Part shown: piece after piece, positions 30,145-40,983 of the stretch | Position numbering within the stretch: position 1 is the stretch's first letter | Layout of the letters: each line of letters begins with the position of its first letter | From: Streptomyces litmocidini | GTDB taxonomy: Bacteria; Actinomycetota; Actinomycetes; Streptomycetales; Streptomycetaceae | Length of the DNA stretch: 64,000 bases | NCBI RefSeq assembly: GCF_014649755.1 | Contig: NZ_BMTQ01000001.1 | Coordinates: 62,001-126,000, forward strand | Direction: 5' to 3' | Translations under genes and position numbers: made by a program | Notes under the pieces: model-generated | The model's input: the letters and a program-made list of their open reading frames with translations, nothing else | The model's database searches: none | Told to the model about the DNA's origin: nothing

Positions 30145-31374
30145 TCACCGCAGCGCGGAGCCCGCCCTCCACCGGTCCCAGTCCAGGTTCCAGCCGCCGA
30201 GGCCGTTGTCGGGGGCGACCTCCTTGTCGCGGGAGTTGACCACCTCCACCACATCGCCGACGAGCGTCCGGTCGAAGAACCAGCCCGCGGGCGAGTCCGC
30301 GCTGCCGCCCTTCTCGTCCCGGAGGCCGACACAGCCGTGGCTGACGTTGGCGGAGCCGAAGGTGGAGGACGGCGCCCAGTAGTTGCCGTGCAGGAAGGTC
30401 CCCGAGTCGGTCAGCCGCATCGCGTGCGGCACGTCCTTGATGTCGTACTCGCCGCCGAAGCCGACCGTCCTGCCGTCCATCCGGGTCACGTCGTACAGCT
30501 CGGTCACGACCATCTTCCCGTTGTACGTGGTGGTCTTCGGCGCGCCCGCCGTGATCGGCACGGTGGCGAGGACCTCGCCGTCCCGCCGGACCTCCATCGT
30601 GTGCGCCTCGGCGTCGACCAGGGAGACCTGGGAGCGGCCGACGGTGAAGCCGACCTTCTTGCGCTGGATGCCGTACACCCCGGGCGCCCCCTCGACGTCC
30701 CGCAGCGCGAGCTCGACGGTCACCTTCGTGCCGGGCCGCCAGTACGCGGCGGGCCGGAAGTCGAGCCGCTCCTTGCCGAACCAGTGGCCGACGACCTCCA
30801 CCGGCGGCTCCGAGGTGACCCGGACGGCCCGCTCGACCTCGGCCCGGTTCTCGATCGGCCGGTTGAAGCCGAAGGAGACGATCATGCCGGTGCCGACCGT
30901 GGAACGGTTCTCCGGCTTGAAGTAGCCGATGAAACGGGAGGCGGGGACGACGGTGGTGAAGGTGGTGTGCCGGGCCGAACGGCGCCCGTGCCCGTCGAGC
31001 GCGACCGCGTCCACGCTGTACTTGGCGGCCGGCGCGAGCCGGGTGCCCGGCCGGGGCCGCCAGCGCAGCCCGTCCGCCGAGACCTCCCCGGCGACCTCGC
31101 TCCGCAGACCGTCCTCGACCCGCACGACCGTCACCCGTTCCAGGCGTCCGCCGTCCACCTCCACCTCGACGGGCCCGCCGGTCGGCACCGCCCGGCTGCC
31201 GTCCTCCGGAGTCACCCGGATGACGTCTCCCGGAGCCCGCGCCGTGCCCGGCAGGCCGATGCCGACGCCCCCCTCGCCGTCCGCCCCGGTGCAGCCCGCG
31301 AGACCCGTCGCGAGCCCCGCCACCAGTCCCGTCACCACGAGGGTCCGCCTCGCCCGCTCCCACACAAGTGTCAC
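30145..31374 (-). CDS. L,D-transpeptidase lipoprotein with Ig-like domains, copy 2
   Basis: A 409-residue paralogue of the neighbouring copy: signal peptide with lipobox GLAGC, Ig-like domains with FTTVVPASRFIGYF and EVVGHWFGKERLDFRP, and a YkuD domain with HGNYWAPSSTF and SNVSHGCVGL or equivalent (catalytic Cys in SHGC). Long stretches are near identical to copy 1 (GFGGEYDIKDVPHAMRL, MRL.SGTF.HGNYWAPSSTFGS.NVSHGCVGL). The GTG at 31374 is used here; other in-frame starts exist. It diverges from glgX. Confidence 0.92.
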   Translation of the reverse strand: MTLVWERARRTLVVTGLVAGLATGLAGCTGADGEGGVGIGLPGTARAPGDVIRVTPEDGSRAVPTGGPVEVEVDGGRLERVTVVRVEDGLRSEVAGEVSADGLRWRPRPGTRLAPAAKYSVDAVALDGHGRRSARHTTFTTVVPASRFIGYFKPENRSTVGTGMIVSFGFNRPIENRAEVERAVRVTSEPPVEVVGHWFGKERLDFRPAAYWRPGTKVTVELALRDVEGAPGVYGIQRKKVGFTVGRSQVSLVDAEAHTMEVRRDGEVLATVPITAGAPKTTTYNGKMVVTELYDVTRMDGRTVGFGGEYDIKDVPHAMRLTDSGTFLHGNYWAPSSTFGSANVSHGCVGLRDEKGGSADSPAGWFFDRTLVGDVVEVVNSRDKEVAPDNGLGGWNLDWDRWRAGSALR

Positions 31375-31468
31375 GCCCGGCCCAACGACGGCCACCCTCC
31401 AGGGGAAACGTGCGTGCGGGTCATGTTGGGAGCACGGCCGTGCGGGCAGAACAGGGAGAGAACCACGC

Positions 31469-31502
31469 GCGGGAGCGGCGGCCGGGACGCCGCCGCTCCC
31501 GC
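31469..31502 (+). promoter_or_regulatory. hairpin in the leader of glgX
   Basis: A 14-bp perfect stem, GCGGGAGCGGCGGC and GCCGCCGCTCCCGC, with a six-base loop, ends 36 bases before the glgX GTG. It sits in the region between divergent genes and could regulate glgX expression or end an upstream transcript. Confidence 0.55.
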
Positions 31503-31538
31503 GGGTGCGAGTCCGACGAGCCGCGGGAGGCCGGGACG

Positions 31539-33725
<2,187 letters not shown>

Positions 33726-33743
<18 letters not shown>

Positions 33744-33968
33744 GGGAGCGGTCCGGTCCCGGTCGGCCCCGGCGGATCCGGGGCCGAGTTCCCCGACGCG
33801 CCGGGAGAGCGCGGCGGCGCGGGCGGCGCGGCCGGGACGCTCGGACCCGTCGGCGCGCAGGCACGGCTCGGCGTGCCCGGCGGGGAACCCGGGGCGGTCG
33901 GCGTCCAGGTCGGGCCCGGCGCGGAAGGCCTTCCCGGCGGCGGCGTCGCGACCTTCGAGCGTCGTCAT
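33726..33968 (-). CDS. possible small hypothetical protein
   Basis: An 80-residue frame opposite the end of glgX. The third codon positions are almost all G or C, which fits a Streptomyces gene, and ATG 33968 has GAGGGG about 12 bases upstream. The sequence (MTTLEGRDAAAGKAFRAGPD, then LDADRPGFPAGHAEPCLRAD) is hydrophilic and matches no family I recognise. It overlaps the last 18 bases of glgX, which converges on it. No homologue was checked, so the call rests on codon bias alone. Confidence 0.4.
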
Positions 33969-34102
33969 GTGCTGTGCCGCCCCTCGTACGTGCCCCCCGC
34001 GGGGTCGCGCACGTCTCCGACGTGCGGCCTCACGGGGTCGAGAGCGGCCGGTCCGGAAAATCGGATGAGGGGTGTCAGTGGCGAACCGTATGGTCGGACC
34101 TG

Positions 34103-35881
34103 ATGCCCGAGAAACCGATCCCCCCACGTCCCGACCGTTCGACGGTCCGCGTCCTGCTCCGTCTCCGGCCGTACGTGCGGCCCGTGCGGGGGCGGCTGGT
34201 CACGGCCGCGGTCGTCGCGGTCGTCGCCTCCTGTCTGTCGCTCGTCATCCCGATCGTCCTGAAGTGGCTGGTCGACGGACCCGTCACGGACCGGGACCCC
34301 GGGGGCGTCTGGCTCGGCGCGCTGTACCTGCTGCTCCTGGGGATCGCCGAGGCCGTCCTGTTCGGCTTCCGCCGCTGGCTGGTGGCCCGCCCGCTGTCCT
34401 CCGTGGAGGCCAGGATGCGGGCCGACCTGTACGGCAGGCTCCAGCGGCTCCCGATCGCCTTCCACGACCGCTGGGCCTCCGGGCAGCTGCTCTCGCGCGG
34501 CACGACGGACCTGATGCTGGTCCGGATGTTCCTGGCCTTCCCGCTGACGTTCCTGCTGGTCAACGGCGTGACGATCCTGGCCGGCTATGTCCTCCTCCTG
34601 TCCCAGGACCGGACCCTCGGCCTCGTGCTCCTCACCCCCGTGCTCCCCCTCGTGGTCCTCAGCAACCTCTTCGAGCGCCGGTACGGGGTGGTGGCGCGCC
34701 GGGCCCAGGACCAGGTCGGCGACCTGACGACGGTCGTCGAGGAGAGCGTCCTCGGCATCCGGATCGTGAAGGGCTTCGGCCGCCACCGCAGCCAGGCGAA
34801 GGCGTTCCGCGAACTCTCCGGACGGCTCCGCGGCACGGAACTGGCCAAGGCGCGACTGCTCGCCATGATCTGGGCCGTCATCACCGCCCTGCCGGAACTG
34901 GCCATCGGGGCCGCGCTCGTGCTCGGCACCGTCCGGGTCGCCGACGGGAACCTGTCGGCGGGCACCCTCGTCGCGTTCCTGTCGACGGCCCTGGCGCTGC
35001 GCTGGCCGGTGGAGTCGATCGGCTTCCTCCTCGCGATGAGCCAGGAGGCGGCGACCGCGACGGAACGCTACTTCGAGGTGATGGACGCCGAGGAGGAACC
35101 GGACACGGCCGAGGACACCCATGGCCGTCGTCACCCGGACGGGGTCCGCTTCGAAGGCGTCACCTTCCGCTACCCGGACGCCCCCGAGGGGACGCCCCCC
35201 GTCCTGGACGGCGTCGACCTCCACGTCCGCCCCGGCGAGACCCTGGCCCTGGTCGGCGGCACCGGTTCCGGCAAGACGACCCTCACGGCCCTCGTGTCGC
35301 GCCTGCACGAGGCGACGGCCGGCCGCATCCTCCTCGACGGCGAGGACATCGCCCTCATGGAACGGGACAAGCTCCGCTCCCTCGTCTCCATGGCGTTCGA
35401 GGAGCCGACGCTGTTCTCCGCGAGCGTGGGCGAGAACGTCCTGATGGGCGCGGAAGGAGCCGGCGAACCGGAGCTGCGCCGCGCCCTGGGCGTCGCCCAG
35501 GCGGACGGCTTCGTCGACCGGCTGCCCGAGGGGACCGCGACCCAGGTCGGCGAGCAGGGCCTCAGCCTCTCCGGCGGCCAGCGGCAGCGGCTCGCCCTGG
35601 CCCGCGCGGTGGTCGGCAAGCCCCGGTTCCTGGTCCTGGACGACCCGCTGTCGGCGCTCGACGTCCACACGGAGGCCCGGGTCGAGGCGGCCCTGCGGGA
35701 GGTCCTCAGGGAGACGACGGCCCTGGTCGTGGCGCACCGCCCGTCGACGGTGATGCTCGCCGACCGGGTCGCGCTGCTCTCGCGCGGCCGGATCGCGGCC
35801 GTGGGCACCCATCAGGAACTGCTGCGCAGCAACGCCGAGTACGCCTGGCTGATGTCCGGCGAGGGAGACGAGGCCCGATGA
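34103..35881 (+). CDS. ABC exporter subunit with degenerate nucleotide site
   Basis: A 592-residue half-transporter of the ABCB type with six membrane helices followed by an ATPase. Walker A is GGTGSGKTT, the signature LSGGQRQRLALARAV and the H-loop VVAHRPS are normal. The Walker B motif reads FLVLDDPLSALD, so Asp replaces the catalytic Glu, and the Q loop reads AFEEPTLF, with Glu for Gln. These are the changes expected of the non-catalytic half of a heterodimer. The stop overlaps the ATG of the second half-transporter (ATGA). No substrate can be predicted. Confidence 0.9.
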   Translation: MPEKPIPPRPDRSTVRVLLRLRPYVRPVRGRLVTAAVVAVVASCLSLVIPIVLKWLVDGPVTDRDPGGVWLGALYLLLLGIAEAVLFGFRRWLVARPLSSVEARMRADLYGRLQRLPIAFHDRWASGQLLSRGTTDLMLVRMFLAFPLTFLLVNGVTILAGYVLLLSQDRTLGLVLLTPVLPLVVLSNLFERRYGVVARRAQDQVGDLTTVVEESVLGIRIVKGFGRHRSQAKAFRELSGRLRGTELAKARLLAMIWAVITALPELAIGAALVLGTVRVADGNLSAGTLVAFLSTALALRWPVESIGFLLAMSQEAATATERYFEVMDAEEEPDTAEDTHGRRHPDGVRFEGVTFRYPDAPEGTPPVLDGVDLHVRPGETLALVGGTGSGKTTLTALVSRLHEATAGRILLDGEDIALMERDKLRSLVSMAFEEPTLFSASVGENVLMGAEGAGEPELRRALGVAQADGFVDRLPEGTATQVGEQGLSLSGGQRQRLALARAVVGKPRFLVLDDPLSALDVHTEARVEAALREVLRETTALVVAHRPSTVMLADRVALLSRGRIAAVGTHQELLRSNAEYAWLMSGEGDEAR

Positions 35882-37722
35882 CGGACACGACGCTCGCGAA
35901 AGCACCGCGACGGAAGCCCCCGTCCGGACCGGCCGACCCCTTCGACCGCGACGACCTGCCCGCGCCTCCGGGCGCGACCGGAGCCCTGCTCCGTTCCCTC
36001 CTCGCCCCCCATCGCGCGCGGGTCGTGATCGCGGCCCTGATCCTCCTCGTCCGGGAGGCGGCGCTGCAGGCGGGCCCGCTGCTCGTCGCGTACGCCATCG
36101 ACCGCGGCGTCCCGGCCTTCCGCGCGGGGGACCACGGCCCCGTCGTCGCCGTGGCCGTCGGCTACCTCCTCTGCGCCGTCCTGTCGAGCGTCCTCCAGTA
36201 CGCCTTCGTACGCGGAGCCGCCCGCATCAACCAGGACGCGCTGCTCGACCTGCGCGGCCGGATCTTCCGGCACTCCCAGCTCCTCAGCGTCGACTTCCAC
36301 GAGCGCTACACCTCGGGCCGGCTGATCTCCCGCTCGACCACGGACGTCGAGTCCCTCCGGGAACTGCTCTCGGAAGGCCTGCAGGAACTGATCGGCGTGG
36401 TCCTCTCCTTCGTCTCGATCTCCCTGGTCCTCCTCTGGCTGGACCGGGGCATCGGAGCGGTGGCGGTCGCCTCCTTCCTCCCCCTCCACCTCCTCGTCCG
36501 GCTCTACCGGCGGCGCGCGGGCCGGGTGTACGCGGAGCGTTCCACGGCCATCGCGGCCGTGATCGTGAAGTTTGCGGAGACGATGAACGGCATCCGCCCG
36601 GTCAGGGCGTTCCGCCGCGAACGGGCCAACGACACGGAGTTCGCGGCGCTCAACCACCGCCACGAGCGGAGCAACGGCGACGCCCTCCTCGAAATGGCCC
36701 GCTACGTGACCGGCTCCCGCCTGGTGGCGAACACGGCGGTGGCCGGAATGTGTCTCTGGGGCGCGTACCGGGTGGCGGCCGGAGCGCTCGAACTGGGCGT
36801 CCTCGCCGCGGCGGTCCTCTACATGCGCCGCCTGTACGACCCGATCGACCGCCTGGGCATGTTCCTGAACTCGTACGAGTCGGCGGCGGCGTCCCTCGGC
36901 AAGATCGCCGGCCTCCTGGCCCAGGAACCGGGGGTCCCGGAGACGACAGCGCCCCGCGAGCTCCCCCACCGCACGGGAGCGCCCGGCAGGGAGGTCGTCT
37001 TCGACTCGGTGGGGTTCGCCTACCGGACGGGCGGCGAGGTCCTTCCCCGCTTCGACCTGACGATCCCGGCGGGCCAGACGGTGGCGGTGGTCGGCGCGAC
37101 GGGCGCGGGCAAGTCGACGCTGGCGAAACTGCTGGCCCGCTTCTACGACCCGACGGAGGGCCACATCAGGCTCGACGGGGTGGACCTCTGCGACCTCACG
37201 ACCCCGGACCTCCGCCGCGGGATCGTGATGGTCACCCAGGAAGCGTTCCTCTTCTCGGGCACGGTCGCGGAGAACATCGCGATCGGCCGCCCGGACGCGA
37301 CCCGCGAGGAGGTCGAACGGGCGGCGAAGGCCATCGGGGCGCACGAGTTCATCACGGGCCTCCCGGACGGCTACGACACGGACGTCCGCAAGCGCGGTGG
37401 CCGGATCTCGGCCGGGCAGCGCCAACTGGTGGCCTTCGCCCGCGCGCTGCTGGCGGACCCGGCGGTCCTGATCCTGGACGAGGCGACCAGCTCCCTCGAC
37501 GTGCCGGGCGAGCGGGCGGTGCAACGGGCGATGGACACGGTCCTGGCGGGCCGTACGGCGGTGGTCATCGCCCACCGCCTGTCGACGGTCGAGGTGGCGG
37601 ACCGCGTCCTGGTGATGGAGTCGGGCCGGATCGTCGAGGACGGTCCCCCGTCGGTCCTGGTGAAGGGCGACGGCCACTACGCGGGCCTGCACCAGGCGTG
37701 GCGGGACAGTCTGGTGGGGTGA
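35878..37722 (+). CDS. ABC exporter subunit, catalytic partner
   Basis: A 614-residue half-transporter with a short hydrophilic N-terminal stretch, six membrane segments and an ATPase. Walker A GATGAGKST, Q loop VMVTQEAFLF, Walker B VLILDEATSSLD (normal Glu) and H-loop VIAHRLST are intact. The signature reads ISAGQRQLVAFARAL instead of LSGGQ. In a heterodimer this degenerate signature faces the first subunit's degenerate Walker B, leaving one active site. ATG 35878 overlaps the previous stop by four bases, so the two are coupled. The exported compound is unknown. Confidence 0.92.
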   Translation: MTDTTLAKAPRRKPPSGPADPFDRDDLPAPPGATGALLRSLLAPHRARVVIAALILLVREAALQAGPLLVAYAIDRGVPAFRAGDHGPVVAVAVGYLLCAVLSSVLQYAFVRGAARINQDALLDLRGRIFRHSQLLSVDFHERYTSGRLISRSTTDVESLRELLSEGLQELIGVVLSFVSISLVLLWLDRGIGAVAVASFLPLHLLVRLYRRRAGRVYAERSTAIAAVIVKFAETMNGIRPVRAFRRERANDTEFAALNHRHERSNGDALLEMARYVTGSRLVANTAVAGMCLWGAYRVAAGALELGVLAAAVLYMRRLYDPIDRLGMFLNSYESAAASLGKIAGLLAQEPGVPETTAPRELPHRTGAPGREVVFDSVGFAYRTGGEVLPRFDLTIPAGQTVAVVGATGAGKSTLAKLLARFYDPTEGHIRLDGVDLCDLTTPDLRRGIVMVTQEAFLFSGTVAENIAIGRPDATREEVERAAKAIGAHEFITGLPDGYDTDVRKRGGRISAGQRQLVAFARALLADPAVLILDEATSSLDVPGERAVQRAMDTVLAGRTAVVIAHRLSTVEVADRVLVMESGRIVEDGPPSVLVKGDGHYAGLHQAWRDSLVG

Positions 37723-38217
37723 GGGGGAGCGGGGGACGGGCGGGGGGCCGTCGCTCCGGCGTCGGCGCCGGCCCGCCGGACGGCACGCAGAGGGAACGGA
37801 ATCAGCCACGGCCCGACATGATGCAGCCGGGCGGTCGGCAAGCCCCCCACGCGGCCCCCACCCCTGACGACGGCGCCGCCCCGGGCCCGGAAGGCTCTTC
37901 GAATTCGGCCTCCGCGGAACCCCGGGCGACGTCCTGACCATGATCGAGGAAACGTCCGGTTAACGAACACGGACATTCGGACAGCGGACGATTTCCGGCC
38001 AACTTCCCGTCGCAGTCCTGACAGGTCCCCGTCATTCCTGTCAGTCTCTCCCCGGTTCTTCGCACCACCGTTCACCGCGTCACCCGAACGGGTTCGGACC
38101 CCCTGGGCCCCGATCCGCCGGGTTCCGCGTCACCAGCACCTGCTCCACAGCTCTCCTTGCTCCGCCCGGACGGGCTCACCCAAGTCCGCCGGTACCCCCC
38201 TCGCCTAAGGAGTCTGC
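37723..38217. other. 495-base region upstream of the M4 protease gene
   Basis: No convincing gene is seen; a 39-codon plus-strand frame at 37818-37937 and an 88-codon minus-strand frame lack support. It contains an 8-bp inverted repeat CTGACAGG-N11-CCTGTCAG (38018-38044), about 175 bases before the protease start, that could be an operator. Confidence 0.5.
38018..38044. promoter_or_regulatory. inverted repeat upstream of the M4 protease gene
   Basis: CTGACAGG (38018-38025) and CCTGTCAG (38037-38044), perfect 8-bp arms separated by 11 bases, in the region between the ABC exporter and the protease gene. A regulator-binding site or a small hairpin is possible. Confidence 0.4.
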
Positions 38218-40242
38218 GTGAGATCCACGCCCAGCCGTCGTGCCACCGCGACCGGCGCTCTGATCGCCGCCGCCGCCATGCTCACCCTCGGCGTCCAGTC
38301 CGGCACCGCATCGGCCGACACCTTCGCCGCGGCCCCCGCGGCGCAGTCCGCCGGCAAGGTCAACCCCGGCAAGCTGCCGGCCGACCTCTCCCCGGCCCAG
38401 CGCGCCGCGCTGATCAAGGCCGCCCAGGCCGACTCGGCCACCACGGCCAAGTCCCTCGGCCTCGGCGCCCAGGAGAAGCTGGTCGTCCGCGACGTGGTCC
38501 AGAACCGCGACGGCTCGACCTACACGCGCTACGAGCGCACCTTCCAGGGCCTCCCGGTGCTCGGCGGCGACCTCGTCGTCGCGGAGACCAAGGCCGGCGC
38601 CACCACCTCGGTGACCAAGGCCACCCGCGCGGACATCACCAAGGTCGACGTCGCCGCCGCGACCGTCGCCCCGGCCGCCGCCGAGAAGCAGGCGATCGGC
38701 CGCGCCAACGCCGAGGGCGCCAAGTCCACGGCGGCCAGCCGCGCCCCGCGCAAGGTCGTCTGGGCCGCGAACGGCACGCCCGTCCTCGCGTACGAGACCG
38801 TCGTCGGCGGCCTCCAGCACGACGGCACCCCGAACGAGCTGCACGTCGTGACGGACGCGAAGACCGGCGCGAAGCTCTACGAGTGGCAGGCCATCGAGAC
38901 CGGCATCGGCAACACGCAGTACAGCGGCCAGGTGACCCTCGGCACCGCGCCCTCGTACACGCTGACCGACACCACCCGCGGCAACCACAAGACGTACAAC
39001 CTCAACGGCGGTACGTCGGGCACCGGGACGCTGTTCACCAACACCACGGACACGTGGGGCAACGGCCTCCCCTCCAACAAGGAGACCGCGGGCGCGGACG
39101 CGCACTACGGCGCCGCCCTCACGTGGGACTACTACAAGAACGTCCACGGCCGCTCCGGCATCCGCGGTGACGGCGTCGGCGCGTACTCCCGCGTCCACTA
39201 CGGCAACGCCTACGTGAACGCGTTCTGGTCCGACTCCTGCTTCTGCATGACGTACGGCGACGGCACCAACAACACCAAGCCGCTCACCTCCATCGACGTG
39301 GCCGCGCACGAGATGACGCACGGCGTCACCTCCAACACCGCGGGCCTGGTCTACAGCGGCGAGTCCGGCGGCCTCAACGAGGCCACCTCGGACATCATGG
39401 CGGCGGCCGTCGAGTTCTACGCCAACAACGCCAACGACAAGGGCGACTACCTCGTCGGCGAGAAGATCGACATCAACGGCAACGGCACGCCGCTCCGTTA
39501 CATGGACAAGCCGAGCAAGGACGGCGCGTCCAAGGACTCGTGGTACTCGGGCATCGGCTCCATCGACGTCCACTACTCCTCGGGCCCGGCGAACCACTTC
39601 TTCTACCTGCTCTCCGAGGGCAGCGGCGCCAAGACCGTCAACGGCGTGAGCTACAACTCGCCGACCTCCGACGGCCTCCCGGTCACCGGCATCGGCATCG
39701 ACAAGGCCCGCCTGATCTGGTTCAAGGCGCTCACCACCAAGTTCACCTCGAACACCAACTACGCCGGTGCCCGCACCGGCACGGTCGCCGCGGCCACCGA
39801 GCTGTACGGCGCCGGCAGCGCCGAGGTCGCGGCCGTCGAGAACGCCTGGGCCGCGATCAGCGTCGGCTCCCGCCCCGGCGGCGGCGGCGGTGGCGGCACG
39901 GTGTTCACCAACGACGCCGACGTCTCCATCCCGGACAACGGCGTCGCGGTCACCTCGACGGTCAACGTCACCGGCGTCACCGGCAACGCCCCGACCAACC
40001 TCCAGGTCGGCGTGGACATCGTCCACACCTACATCGGTGACCTGGTCGTCGACCTCATCGCCCCCGACGGCTCGGTCTACAACCTGAGCAACCGGGCCGG
40101 CGGCAGCGCCGACAACATCAACCAGACGTACACCGTGAACGCCTCCTCGGAGGTCGCCAACGGCGCCTGGAAGCTCCGCGTCCAGGACAAGGCGTCGGTC
40201 GACACCGGCTACATCAACAGCTTCAAGCTGACCTTCCCGTAA
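38218..40242 (+). CDS. secreted M4-family (thermolysin-like) metalloprotease
   Basis: Secreted zinc endopeptidase of 674 residues. A Sec signal peptide ends at about residue 33 (TASA), then FTP and PepSY pro-region domains, an M4 catalytic domain with HEMTH (H364, H368) and the third ligand in GGLNEATSD (E388), a Gly linker, and a C-terminal P/proprotein-convertase-type domain (from VFTNDADVSIPDNG). Acidic residues for calcium are spread through the domain. GTG 38218 follows TAAGGAGTC, and a strong terminator lies after the stop. The pro-region suggests autocatalytic maturation. Confidence 0.95.
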   Translation: MRSTPSRRATATGALIAAAAMLTLGVQSGTASADTFAAAPAAQSAGKVNPGKLPADLSPAQRAALIKAAQADSATTAKSLGLGAQEKLVVRDVVQNRDGSTYTRYERTFQGLPVLGGDLVVAETKAGATTSVTKATRADITKVDVAAATVAPAAAEKQAIGRANAEGAKSTAASRAPRKVVWAANGTPVLAYETVVGGLQHDGTPNELHVVTDAKTGAKLYEWQAIETGIGNTQYSGQVTLGTAPSYTLTDTTRGNHKTYNLNGGTSGTGTLFTNTTDTWGNGLPSNKETAGADAHYGAALTWDYYKNVHGRSGIRGDGVGAYSRVHYGNAYVNAFWSDSCFCMTYGDGTNNTKPLTSIDVAAHEMTHGVTSNTAGLVYSGESGGLNEATSDIMAAAVEFYANNANDKGDYLVGEKIDINGNGTPLRYMDKPSKDGASKDSWYSGIGSIDVHYSSGPANHFFYLLSEGSGAKTVNGVSYNSPTSDGLPVTGIGIDKARLIWFKALTTKFTSNTNYAGARTGTVAAATELYGAGSAEVAAVENAWAAISVGSRPGGGGGGGTVFTNDADVSIPDNGVAVTSTVNVTGVTGNAPTNLQVGVDIVHTYIGDLVVDLIAPDGSVYNLSNRAGGSADNINQTYTVNASSEVANGAWKLRVQDKASVDTGYINSFKLTFP

Positions 40243-40258
40243 GCCGCACCACACGGGA

Positions 40259-40296
40259 GCGGGCGCCCGGAGGGATCCTTCCCTCCGGGCGCCCGC
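40259..40296 (+). terminator. hairpin terminator after the M4 protease gene
   Basis: A 17-bp stem, arms 40259-40275 and 40280-40296, with a four-base loop, 17 bases past the stop codon, ending before the two-component genes. Confidence 0.85.
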
Positions 40297-40326
40297 GCGT
40301 CCGCGCACCCTGCATACCCTGGGCGC

Positions 40327-40983
40327 ATGATCAGGGTGCTGCTCGCCGACGACGAGACGATGATCCGGGCCGGGGTGCGGGCCATCCTCGCCACCGACCC
40401 CGGGATCGAGGTGGTGGCCGAGGCCGGTGACGGGCACGAGGCCGTCGAGCTCGCCCGCGAGCACCGGCCGCACGTCGTCCTGCTCGACATCCGGATGCCC
40501 CGGCTCGACGGGCTCGGCGCGGCCGAGGAGCTGCGCAGGACGGTACCGGGCGCGGCCGTCGTCATGCTCACCACCTTCTCCGAGGACGCCTACGTCGCGC
40601 GGGCGCTCGGCAGCGGCGTCAGCGGCTTCCTCCTCAAGTCCGGGGACCCGCGCGAGCTGATCGCCGGGGTCCGGGCCGTGGCCGGGGGCGGCGCCGCGCT
40701 CTCCCCCACGGTCGCCCGGCGGGTCATCGACACCCTCGGCGGCGAGCGGTTCACCCGCGCGGCCGAGGCGCGGGCCCGGCTGGAGCCCCTCACGGGCCGG
40801 GAGCGGGAGGTCGTCGCCCTCCTCGGCGCCGGGCTCTCCAACCAGGAGATCGCCGCCCGCATGCACGTCGTCGAGGGCACGGTGAAAGCACACGTGAGCG
40901 CCGTCCTCGGCAGGCTCGGCCTGCGCAACCGGGTGCAGCTCGCGGTCCTGGCGCACGAGGCGGGCCTGGTCCCCGATGCGTGA
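40327..40983 (+). CDS. NarL/LuxR-type response regulator
   Basis: A 218-residue two-component regulator. The receiver domain has the phosphoacceptor Asp in VVLLDIRMP (D54), acidic residues in LLADDE, and Thr and Lys at MLTTFSED and LLKSGDPREL. A LuxR-type helix-turn-helix occupies the C-terminal third (TGREREVVALLGAGLSNQEI). It overlaps the histidine kinase gene that follows by eight bases, so both are translated together. The regulon is unknown. It follows the protease terminator by about 30 bases. Confidence 0.93.
   Translation: MIRVLLADDETMIRAGVRAILATDPGIEVVAEAGDGHEAVELAREHRPHVVLLDIRMPRLDGLGAAEELRRTVPGAAVVMLTTFSEDAYVARALGSGVSGFLLKSGDPRELIAGVRAVAGGGAALSPTVARRVIDTLGGERFTRAAEARARLEPLTGREREVVALLGAGLSNQEIAARMHVVEGTVKAHVSAVLGRLGLRNRVQLAVLAHEAGLVPDA

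Noticed and set aside
37802..38068. 88-codon minus-strand frame with several cysteines upstream of the M4 protease
   Set aside because: Third codon positions are mixed and there is no convincing start or family match.
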